64,000 nucleotides of DNA from the NCBI RefSeq assembly GCF_020921035.1, contig NC_063150.1, forward strand, positions 32,163,826-32,227,825, written 5' to 3'. The notes below the pieces were generated by a model that saw nothing but the letters and a program-made list of their open reading frames with translations, did no database searches and was not told the DNA's origin. Positions 13,200-24,600 of this stretch are shown in pieces (the stretch's first letter is position 1; each line of letters starts with the position of its first letter). The DNA comes from Rhodamnia argentea. Lineage: Eukaryota > Streptophyta > Magnoliopsida > Myrtales > Myrtaceae. The position numbers and the translations under genes are program-made.

Positions 13200-13440
13200 T
13201 TTAATTATCAATTGGTTGGTAACATGTTCGATGAGAATTATAAAATTTGCAAAGTATATTGCCGAAACCTTCTATCGAAACTTTAGGTTTATCGGATGAG
13301 GTCTCGGCGTCCGCGTTGGCAATTTTCCGGCTTAAATTGGCCGCATAGACTGAATTGGTATCGACATGAAAATATTTAGGATTAAATTGATTCAATTGAA
13401 AGGTTTAGGACTTTGACAGAGTATAGGAAAAATAATTTAT
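13200..13440. repeat. Half-copy of inverted-repeat element family 1
   Basis: The stretch holds GCGTCCGCGTTGGCAATTTTCCGG, then an AAATTGGCCGCATAGACTGAATTGG segment, then TTTAGGATTAAATTGAT and GGTTTAGGACTTTGACAGAG. This matches the order of the right half of the elements at 13892-14639 and 34955-35449. A left partner is weak, so it is probably a decayed copy. Confidence 0.45.
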
Positions 13441-13891
13441 TTTTCGGTTTATCTTTATATCATCTTTTTTTTAATTTATGGTGGACATTTATTCCAATCG
13501 GGGATACGACGCCAGATGCATGGGGATTGTCATTGATTAGCATCACGGCCAGGTTGACCAGAGAAAAGAAAAAGGGAAAATAAAATGGATTTTTGCTTTT
13601 TTTTTTTTTTTTTAAATGCTATTAGTAGAGAGCTTCACTTCACATCCAAGGGACAAAAAATGGAGATGTAAATAGATAGACTTCATCGTCATAAACGGAA
13701 AAAACAAGCAAAAAGAATAATTGACAAGACGATAATTTTTTTTTTGTCCGAACAAGAAACGATAAATGATAAGGTTGACGTAGCTATCAAACCGTCCCAT
13801 AAATGTCTCTAGCAGATTCTAAATTTAAATTGATTTTTCTAGAGCGACTTAACGATCTGAATTGTTTTTCTAAAATTACACATGTCCCGTT

Positions 13892-14639
13892 TGAGAAAAT
13901 TGTTAAAAAAGTTCTAAATCAATTGCGCTCTTACTAACTCGGTCATAAACTTTTTTTTGTGCCGATTTAGTCATCATCCTTTTGCATTTGTGGTAATTCA
14001 AGCAATCCGGCCAACTTTGACATGTTGGCGCTAATGGGACAATTTTTATAAAATGTTACTTTTTCAAAAAATTTATTTTATTTTATTCCTTTGTCTCTCT
14101 TTTTTTTTTGTGTGCATATTCTTCCTCCACCGCTCGTTGGATCAATTGTTGGAGGCGAGGGCCGATGAGGCTCGACCTCGCCGGTCGCCGGCGCCACCGC
14201 CATTGGGCTCGACCTCAACCAATCATGGCATCGTGTCGCTGTTCTTGGGCAAGAGATAGCGAGGCCGGACCTCGCCCGGCTATGGGGTGGCTTGTCCTTG
14301 CCAGATTTGAGTGAGGTCGACCTCGCCTCTGCGAGGTTGAGCCTCACCGGCCCTCGCCTCCAACCGATTGTTGATCCGGCAACCGACTTGATGAAGAAGA
14401 CGAACAAAAAAGAAGGAAAAAAGCAAGAAGAGGAAATTAAAAATATTGACATATTGTTAAAATTTATCCCGTCAACGCCGGCCAGCCAAAATTGACCGAA
14501 TTGACACGAATAGAAATTTTTTAGGACCGAATTAGAATAAATGCAAAAAATTTTATGATTGAATTGGTAAAATCAAAAGGTTTAAACTGAATTGACAAAA
14601 GTACAATAGGTTTATGACTTTTTCTTTTGACAATTCTCC
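13892..14639. repeat. Inverted-repeat (MITE-like) element, family 1, with GC-rich core
   Basis: The outer ends are inverted copies: the left begins GAGAAAATTGTTAAAAAAG, and the right ends near TTTCTTTTGACAATTCTCCC. Inside, the arm at about 14137-14180, containing GGAGGCGAGGGCCGATGAGG, is inverted at about 14331-14378, containing CCTCACCGGCCCTCGCCTCC. The core of about 200 bp is far more GC-rich than its flanks. No transposase is present. Open frames inside it are by-products of the GC-rich core. This is the longest and most complete family-1 member in the window. Confidence 0.6.
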
Positions 14640-16539
14640 CTATCGCATTCCCTTTTCATGACTATCCGTTTTTCTTTTCAAGCTTTTCTCACGAGTTGCA
14701 AATTGTGGGTCCCTTTTACTCTTATATCCACGTCAAAAGGGTTAGGATAAAGCTGTTTAAATAAGAGAATATATGAAAATGATCAACCTTTAATTTTTTT
14801 CATTTAATAAATACCGAATTTTTTTTAAATTTTTTTTTTTTAGTATCTCCCGCATGACGTGATTAGGTTGCATGGTTATGCACACGATGCAATATACAAA
14901 GAGATTTTGAAATTGAAAAAAAGAAAAAGAAGAAAGAAAGAAAGAGAATAATAAACATTAAATGTTAGTTGGCACATCCTTTTCCGGTTAGCAGAGGTCT
15001 TAAAAATAACGCCATCACGAAGAAAACAAATTTAACGCACGTGGCGAAATTAAATAAATATTTAATATAATGGAGAACTCACATTTTGACTCCTAACACA
15101 ATGACCGATTTCATAAATGATTTTAGTTTTAAATCAATCGGTCGGGAGCATTATTCTCTCGCGCGGGGGACCCACTGCTAATTCTTTTTCTCCCACTACT
15201 ATAATGGCCTTTCAATTTTCTTTTGTCCATTTGTGACGTCAAAAATCCATCGAAAAGGAATACAGATGTGATGCTTCAGTGCTGGGAGGTCAAATCGCAC
15301 AACGTCTTTGAAATCAACGATACGTCCCCACCAAGTCGGTTCAAAGGTACCATACGAAGCACACAGATGGACGACGCGGGAACCGAAACCTCGATGATTC
15401 ACTCTAGACGCAAGACGCTATCATACAACCTTAATCGGCGATAACCATCCGAAGATGATGTGAAGTTTATCTCTCCCACCATCACCTCGTAAGTAGAGAA
15501 ATTATTTTTCTCCCCTTCATATAAGGGAATACTCCCGAATTTTACATCTCGTAATTCGAATGAAGCGGTTTAGAGACTTTACTCGGGTCCATAAGAAAAT
15601 ATATAGCTCGCTCCTCCCAAAAAGATGCATGTTATTTGAAACTTCTAGGGTATTGACTTTATTTTTTAAAACGTAAGAGGTGCCTTTTTGTCATGCGAAG
15701 TGTGTGCAGATTAATGATTAATACATTACTTTGGATAATAATATAATAAATCTATAAATTAGTTCATGTGCGGAGCGTGGTTTAATACTTCACAATTACA
15801 GGGGAATTTCTCATTTTTTTTAATTTCTTATTGTTTTTGTCTGAAGCATGTTTAGTAACAGTCAGTCTATCCCGAGCAACATTACATTTCTGATAAAGGT
15901 CGCGTGCCTAGTGTCGTTGGATAAAGACTAATATGATTTCGTATAACTAATAAGACATAATCCCAAAACATTCAACCTAGTGGAAATGTCAAGCTTCCCT
16001 CGTAAAGTCATTTAACAAGACTCGAAACTCAAGGACAAAAATTCTTACGATAATTAGTCTTTCCTAACACGTGGTTTAGGCACGAATATTATGCATGTTT
16101 AAGGCAAAACAGTCCAGTTTTGAAAATAATGACTAGGCGCGACTCGAGAATAGATGGCGGGTCGAAAGCTGTTTGTGAAACCGCTCAACTAGTCTCGAAA
16201 CTTGTGGAGAAAATCCTCACAAGGATTAGCCTTTGTTAACAAATATCTAAGAGACCCTTAATAAGAATATTTAGTATAGGATAATTTAGTTCGGAAAATA
16301 TTGAATTGCACTTAACATGAGAGCCAATAGTGCGTTAAAAGCTGCAAAATTTATCACATTACTCGCTTAACAAGCACTTGACCGCTTACAATTTTAATGT
16401 ACCAGCTATTAATACGATATGCATGATTGATATTTTTGGGTACCGAGTTATTTTTATTACAAGACGTATTTAACAAGTGTTCCGAAAATGCTAGATAGCA
16501 AGGAAACTTACTTCAAAATGAAAGTCTTAGGGATAGTTG

Positions 16540-16880
16540 TCCGAAAAAATCCTAAGCTTATTGCACATCACCCAATTCAGCTCTAAAACTTTAATCGTGC
16601 TAATATAGTCCTAAACACTTAGTCGATTTGCCAATTTACCCATAATTTTTTTGTGTTAATTTAGTCATATATATATTTAAAATTTGGTAGTTTAATCCTT
16701 CTTAACCTATTATTCGGATATTTGAATGAAATGACTACATCGACAAATCGTTTAAAGGTTCATGATTAAATTAGAAATTTATTTCGACAAAAAAAAATCA
16801 GAAATTTATTAAAACATTTAAAATTAAATTAACACTATAAAAATGTTTCAGATTTAGAATTTTTGGACAATTTTGCCCGA
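16540..16880. repeat. Inverted-repeat element related to family 1
   Basis: The left part reads GTCCGAAAAAATCCTAAGCT, then units of the type AAAACTTTAATCGTGCTAAT and AGTCCTAAACACTTAG. The right part carries reversed units (TTCATGATTAAATTAG, AAAACATTTAAAATTAAATT) and ends with TTTTTGGACAATTTTGCCC. The arms can pair over most of their length. No coding capacity. The boundaries are approximate. Confidence 0.45.
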
Positions 16881-17399
16881 GGTCCTATATTCTGAAAACC
16901 TATGTGATGATGTCATGTTTGATCGCATCTCCCGTGACAGAACAAGAGAGGGAGAGAAAGAGAGAGAGAGAGAGAGAGGGACGGGACAAAAATTGTAGAG
17001 GAGGGTCCCACTTGACCGCCCGAACCTGCGAGAGGAAAAAAAAAAAAAGAAGAAAAATCTACGCGTGGTCCAAAATAGACCGAGGACCGAAAAGAGACGA
17101 GAACCTACCTCTCTCTCGGCTCGCGAGAGAAGCACGCCGGCTCGCGATAAATTAGCGAGAAATCGACCCCCCAAAATTGTCAGTTCTTTTTTTTTCTTTT
17201 CCTTTAGGAAAGCGACAGTACGAAATGAATGGAAAGGACTGGACTTGTGCCCGCGGATATTCACTGGATTTGAATTCCCGGTTTCGCATCCGTCTTCACG
17301 TCCCACCCCCGGCCTTTCCCAATCCAATCACCGCACGAAACGATAACCGACTGGACTTATCACCTGCGCCTATCTGATAAGCCCATGCGGCTATCGAGC

Positions 17400-17812
17400 C
17401 ATGATCGATAGGCTCGCCGGCTTATCACTGATAGGTCAGTATTGGGGGTGGGGAAGAAAGAGAGGAAAGTCCCCCCCACTGTACAACGCATCGAAGATAG
17501 CGAAACCAAGTCTCTCTCTCTCCTCTCTCTCTACCCTTTATCTCCTCTCTCTCTCTCTCTCCTCGCCTTCGCAGCCTTTCAAACCCTAGATGTCCTCGAA
17601 TTCCGCGCGCTATTGATGCTCGCGAGGTCCGGAACGCCGAGATTCATGAGGTTTCCGAGGAGCTCCGCGGGGCATTTCGAGGTTCGATTCGGGGACGGGG
17701 CGTGAGATTCGTTCGGCTCGTCGGTGGGTCGGCCGTTCTCGTTCGAGTTTGAGGAGAGTTTTTTGTTTTTTTCCTTTTTGGGGGGGCGTGGGGTGTGTCT
17801 GGAGGTGGAGAA
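17400..17812 (+). promoter_or_regulatory. Probable core promoter and 5' UTR of the TPR2-like gene
   Basis: A CT-rich stretch at about 17512-17561 is followed by a telo-box-like motif AAACCCTAG at 17581-17589 and then GC-rich leader sequence up to the start codon at 17813. This arrangement is usual for plant genes expressed in dividing cells. I cannot place the transcription start or any TATA box with confidence. A long T-run and a G-run (near 17760-17787) lie just before the start codon. Confidence 0.5.
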
Positions 17813-18567
17813 ATGTCGTCGCTGAGCAGGGAATTGGTGTTCCTCATACTTCAATTCCTGGAGGAAGAGAAGTTTAAGGAGTCCGTGCACAAGTAAGTTC
17901 GGTTCGGTGCCTCGTGTTTTTATTTTTTATTTTTATGACTCTCTTTGCTCTTTTCTCGGTACGTGAACTGGTTAGATATATCAGACGTGCGCGCGTTTCT
18001 TCGTTGTTGTGCGGCTGTGTGCGTTGTGGATTGAAGAGGTTATGCTTATTTGAGCTCGTTCGTGGTGTGTGCAAGCGGCTGAAGCAGGGTCGGGGCGTTA
18101 GCTTCAGTTAATCATCGGTTTCCGTTGTTTTCTTTCGGCGATGAAAAGTATTGAGGGTGAAACGTAAGGCTCGTCTGTTGTCGTCGAGAAAGTTGAGAAG
18201 ATTTAGAAGACGGAGGAAATGTTTATTTTCAAATCTTGTTCTCAGCTGGGAGTTAATTTTCTGTGCGAGTCAAGCAGTTGACTTAGATTCTGTAGTAGCG
18301 TCTGCCTTTTGGGCCTATTGTCTTAAACTTATATCAGTAAATTTAGGTTGGTAGTTTTGTCCGCAATATAAAGCGTGGTTTAATCTTTATTTGATTTTTA
18401 GAAGAAAGTGGGACATGAAATTTAGAAAGGATTTTCTTTTTTATCGTGGTTTCTTCCTTAGATTCGGAGCTGAGGGAATTTGACTAAGAGAATTCCTTAG
18501 GTCCAGTGGTTATAAACTTTGTTTGAATCAGGGTTTCCTGGCAGAGTTTACATTGGAAAGATCAAAA

Positions 18568-18620
<53 letters not shown>

Positions 18621-21600
18621 GTATTGTGTTTCCTTTCTTATGTTCTCTGGCTCATTGTACAATATATTTTTCTCGATAAATGAACATGTTTAATGCAGGC
18701 TTGAGAAAGAATCAGGGTTTTTTTTCAATATGAAGTACTTTGAGGAAAAAGTTCAAGCTGGAGAGTGGGAAGCGGTTGAGAAGTACTTGTCTGGATTTAC
18801 CAAAGTTGATGACAACAGATACTCGATGAAGATCTTTTTTGAGATTCGGAAGCAGAAGTATCTCGAAGCTCTTGATCGGTAGGTCGTTGCAAGGATTGGT
18901 TGGTCATACTCTACTCTGCTTCTGTTCAAGAAATTATCTCACCTTTTATATTTGTTTGCTGCTCATCTGGTATTGTAGGCAGGAGAAGGCTAAGGCGGTA
19001 GAGATATTAGTAAATGACCTGAAAGTATTTTCTACATTCAATGAGGAACTCTACAAAGAGATCACCCAGCTTCTAACACTTGGCAATTTCCGGTAATTGT
19101 TCGTCTTAAATGCATAGTATATCCCATTTGATCCAAATTTTGAGTTTGAAGGAATTTGCATGAAGTGGAAGTATTAACTTAGTCTATGCTTCTCGAAAAT
19201 GATTTTAGGAACTAAGGCAGCCGAAATTTAATTTTGGTTTCGTTATAGGGAGATTTACAAAGCTTTAAATCTGAATGCTGGAACCTTCACTTCTATCATT
19301 GCTTTAAGGTTTAGTGGACCTTTTCTCACTTGAATTAGATGTCATATTCAACATCAGTGCTTCTTATGGCGATGGATCTGTAGCTTATGCTGATTGAAAT
19401 ATGTCAACAGTGTCATTAAATTGGTATCTGAACTTCTGGGACATCATCCCTGGTTATCTTATTTGTTCATTTCTTTATATTGCACATAACAGGGAAAACG
19501 AGCAGCTGTCTAAGTATGGTGACACAAAAACAGCTCGGAACATTATGCTGATAGAGCTCAAAAAGCTTATAGAAGCAAATCCTTTGTTTCGTGATAAGCT
19601 TTCATTTCCTACTTTGAAGTCTTCAAGACTGCGGACTCTGATTAACCAAAGGTATTTTAGTGAATGCTCTGCAGGTTGTTGTATCATGTTCTCATGTTTA
19701 CGTTGGACTTCTCATCATTTTACTTTTGCTCTATGGGAGAAAGTCTACTGCTCAAATTGCCCATCAAAGTGGCATTTCTCTTGAGGAGGTTTATGGGGAT
19801 TCTTTTGGAAATGTATACTTGATAAACTACTTCGGTTTTGCAAACCTCTTAGGACTTGATGCTTCCACTGGTGGATGCCCTGTGCTATGAGATACTGCTC
19901 ACATGGCTATTCCACTGTCTATGTGCCATGTCTTTTAACAATTTTACCATCGTTAACAGAATATAAAGATTTTCCTCCTTTCGACTCTAATCAGATGGTA
20001 TAGTGTCCTGCCACAATTGCATGGATTTGTGTTATGATTCCTACTTCGAGAATGTCGTAGCTAGTGCCAGTGTTCTCCTTTCTGTCATCTGATACATAAG
20101 AGTCCTATCTACAGTTTGAACTGGCAGCACCAGCTATGCAAGAACCCAAGGCCTAACCCAGACATCAAGACTTTGTTTACTGACCACACATGTACACCTC
20201 CAAATGGTCCTCTTGCACCTGGAGGTGTAAATCTTCCAGTTTCTGCTGTTGTGAAACCTGCTGCATATCCTGCCCTTGGACCTCATGGGGTATGATGGTG
20301 ATGTCTTAAATATCCATGAATTTTCCTCCCCCCTGAAGACTGTATCTGAGTGTTATGACTTTAAAACTATAACTTACGAATGTTCTTTCTTCAAATTGTG
20401 TTATAGCCTTTTCCGCCCGCAGCTGCTGTTGCTAATGCCAATGCGCTACCAGGGAGTGCCCTAGCAGGTTGGATGGCCAACGCCTCTGCTTCTTCATCTG
20501 TTCAAGCAGCCGTTGTTACTGCGTCTTCCATACCTATTCCGCCTACTCAAGGTTGGAATTTTAATGAAAGCTGGCATGAATGATAAGATTTTGCTGTTGA
20601 GATGTAGAGACCTGGCATAGGACTTGTGGTTTTAGAGACCAGAAAGTTCAATTCCTAATTGAAATTTTAGATGGGCCGATCTGTCAATATCAAGCTCGTA
20701 ATGACACCATTTTTCTCCTTTTGCTAAGAAAGATTCATCTGAACCTTGGGTTGAAATGCACAATCTAAGCTTTTACTTCCCCCCCTCTTTTTGTTGTTTG
20801 TATGTGGAGATCATACTAAAAAAAGAAACTTTTTAAGATGGTTTTCTTCATAGTATCTACATGTGTTGACTCTTCATAATCATCTCAGCCGTTTCTATCA
20901 TGAAACGAGCCAGAACACCTCCTACCGCCTCAGCTATGCTTGATTATCAGAATCCAGATCACGAGCAACTAATGAAAAGACTTAGACCTGCTCAGTCAGT
21001 TGAGGAGGTAAACACCAAAATCTTGGTTTGTAATATGCAACTTGCTCATTGCAGTGCTTCCTGAATTGTAATAGTGAAGTTTAAATTTGGAACTTTGACT
21101 CACAAGCCTTTTCTCATGTTGATCTTGCATGATTTAGGTTACATATCCACTACCTCGACCACAGGCTTCTTGGTCTCTGGATGACTTGCCAAAAACAGTG
21201 GCTTTCACCATGCATCAAGGATCCGCAGTTACTAGCATGGACTTTCACCCATCTCATCTTACAGTGCTTCTTGGTATAAAGGCTTCGTACACGTAACTGC
21301 TCTTTTCCGTCGTTTACCCCATAGAACCTTATGAAACTCCTTCACCCCCAACCCCAAACACATACAAACAACTGAAAAGAGAAATACCCATGAATTGGAA
21401 TCTGCTACATGATGAATAGATTTCTTACTCGCAGTTGTTTTGCAGTTGGTTGTAGCAATGGTGAAATTACACTGTGGGAACTCGTATCAAGGGACAAATT
21501 GGTCTCAAAGCCCTTCAAAGTGTGGGACATGCCATCACGTTCTTTGCCATTTCAGGTTGTGTGTTATATCTGGATAGGTCCTTCAGCATTTATATGGTGA

Positions 21601-24600
21601 AACTATTGAGCTCTAAAGTAATTGTACTATATAGAAGCTGCAATTTCAGTTATATGAATTCTGTGCCAAGTTGGTGATGTATCCACTCAAGAATTTTTTT
21701 TCTGATGTTTTCAGTTATGAAGCAAAAAGTAGTTGAGTTGAATTATAATATTGGAGGCTTATTTCAGGCTGCTGCTGGCAAGGATTCAGTAATATCTGTT
21801 AGCAGGGTGGCATGGAGTCCAGATGGAAACTTTGTAGGTGCGTTTGCTTGGGTTGAGCGCCAAAAGTGGCATTGCAATTTACGGGGATTTGGAAAAATAA
21901 CTAATTCTTTAAAATGCAGGTGCTGCATTTACCAAACAGTTGATTCATTTGTATGCTTCTCATGGAGGAAATGATCTGCGCCAGCATGCAGAGGTATAAC
22001 TGATTTATTCTGCTGCTTTAATAGACGAGTCCTGCATATGAGGAGCTCATCTCTTTCTAATTGCAGATTGATGCCCATGCTGGTGCTGTTAATGATCTGG
22101 CCTTTGCTTATCCAAACAAACAATTGTGTGTAGTGACCTGTGGAGACGATAGGCTTATAAAGGTAGTGCAGTAATTTTCTCATCATTTGCTTTGATGAGA
22201 TTGGACACTTTGAACACCACTAATTTATTTAAAATGAGCAGGTATGGGATTTGAATGGAAGAAGGCTATTCTACTTTGAGGGCCATGAGGCACCTGTTTA
22301 TTCTGTTTGTCCTCATCACAAGGAAAGCATTCAGGTACTTAGCGTTTTCAGGGGAAAGATCCAACATTATCGATGTGACATTTAGTGGTTAACCAATAAG
22401 TATGTCCTACTTATTATATTAGAGTTACTTTTTTTTTCCTGAAAATGATAAAGTTACTAGTGAGTCTGACAAGAGAGAATAATTTTGTATGTATTACTTT
22501 TTTTTGGCATAATTTTCCCTTAAGTGCTAAATTGTTGCAAGAGAATGTGGTATCCTGTAAACAGTTAAGTCTTGATAAACCTATTCACGGTTTTACTTTG
22601 AGGTTTATTCAGTTTCGTTAGAATGATGCTGGACTATTTGCAGTCTATACAGTACTTGGATAGTTTCAATTAAACAGAAATAATAAGTGTGGCTATTTTT
22701 TTTTTTTTATAATTATATCTCACTTGAAAAGCTCCATAACAACACTTGCCTAAGAAGGAAACTAAAGTTGGTATTTCTTTTCGGTTTAAACAAGGTCAAA
22801 TGTAATGGCCAGTGTGCTATCTGTCTTCTCCTTCTCCAAATTTGAGAAAGACTTATTGTGGCATTGGCATTAATTTTTAGTTTTTTCTTGAAAGTCGCAG
22901 AAGACATGGTTGAGACAGTAGACTTTAGTTGTTACATGACAGAAGCTGGTTTAGTTACCAACTTTTCTCTTTTTTGGAAAAAGAATAAGAAGAGGAAGCA
23001 TCTCCATAAGGAAGGAGTAATATTCTAATTAGACTTTAGTTGTTACATGACAGAAGTTGGTTTAGTTGACAGCTTTTCTCTTTTTCGAAAAAAGAAGAAG
23101 AAGATGGAGCATCTCTATATGGAAGGAGTAATAATATATGTAATACATATAGTAGTGCATTGAACGCAAAATGAAATCTTTGATGAAATAAGTCTTTTTA
23201 CAATACGTAATTCTGACTTTCCCGCCCCTGTTAGTGGTATAAGGCTTAGTATTAGTTGCTGCTGCTGCATTTGTTGTTATTACTGCTACCTTTATTGAAG
23301 AAAATGGTAAATCTAACAGAGTTGATTTTTGCGCCACCTATTGATTTTCAGTTCATATTCTCAACTGCATTTGATGGCAAAATAAAGGCCTGGCTCTATG
23401 ACAATATGGGTTCTAGAGTTGATTATAATGCTCCTGGCCATTGGGGCACTACAATGCTTTACAGTGCTGATGGGACTAGGTAAGGAGGATGGAAGCTCAA
23501 ACATTGGTTGCTGTTTTCTTTTGCTCCCTTCTTCTTTGTCAGTGGTCATCTTCACGATGTTTGCTGCAAATATTCTCTTAAGATATGGCATGATGACTGA
23601 TGTTTGCTGCCAATCTGCTCATCACTTATTCCTTATTTTGCAATCAGATTATTTTCCTGTGGAACAAGTAAAGATGGGGAGACTTTCCTTGTGGAATGGA
23701 ATGAGAGCGAGGGTGCTATAAAGAGGTCATATGCAGGATTAAGAAAGAAATCGGGGGGAGTTGCACAATTTGATACCACTCGAAACCATTTTTTGGCTGT
23801 GGGAGAAGACAGCCAAATAAAGTTTTGGGACATGGATAATGATAATATTCTGACAAGTACAGATGCAGAAGGTGGACTCCCGGTGAGTGTTACATGCTAT
23901 ATGGTTGGTCTTTCACGGCAAACTTTGCTTTTGATGCCAGCACTTACATGTTTTCCATGATGGAGCAGAGTTTTCCTCGGTTGAAGTTTAACAAAGAAGG
24001 AAGTCTTCTCGCTGTAAATACAGCAGATAATGGCTTGAAGATACTTGCGAACACAGTAGGTCTTAGACATTTGAAAGTTCATGAAGCCCCATCCTTTGAA
24101 GCACTAAGAAATCCAATTGAGTCTGCAGCCATCAAGGTTCTGATTGTTTTACTTTGTGCTTTTGTTGTTTGATGTACTTGGTTTAGAGATCACCTCTAAT
24201 GATATTTACACGATCCTTTTTTATTTACGTCGTGCAGGTCTCTGGCTCTTCTGCTGTTGCAAATGCCAGTGCAGTAAATTGCAAAGTGGAGAGGAGCTCT
24301 CCTGTCAGACCTTCTCCGATTCTTGTATGCTGTTTACTTTAGCATGACATATTTCTTATTTGTTTCAAAAAATGGCATGACACTGAGAATCTTCAGGTGT
24401 GAGATTATTTTCTTATTTCTGATGAGCCGCACTTAGTAGAACATTAGAAAATGCGGTGGCAGACTGTCTTTCAGATCATATGAAATTGGGCTAACTTTAT
24501 GTCAACAGAAACTAGTCAAACCGTTCAAGTTTCTATACCCCATGAAATCTTTGCTTACATTATGGTATACTTTGTTTGTTCGATCAGCGGAATAAGAAAG

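Larger units (their letters stand above)
9015..17812. other. Large intergenic region with repeats, no supported gene
   Basis: The first few hundred bases should be the 3' UTR of the PP2C gene. The rest is AT-rich with poly-A/T runs, an AT microsatellite near 11851-11871, and several MITE-like elements (10380-10690, 13200-13440, 13892-14639 and 16540-16880, listed separately). A GC-rich stretch at 11460-11830 carries overlapping open frames on both strands. None has a recognisable motif and all look like by-products of base composition. I found no transposase, reverse transcriptase, tRNA or rRNA. The last 400 bases probably contain the TPR2-like leader. Confidence 0.6.

Noticed and set aside
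16904-17377. Open frames with Arg-Glu runs upstream of the TPR2-like gene
   Set aside because: They derive from a GA microsatellite and overlap on both strands; nothing supports transcription as a gene.
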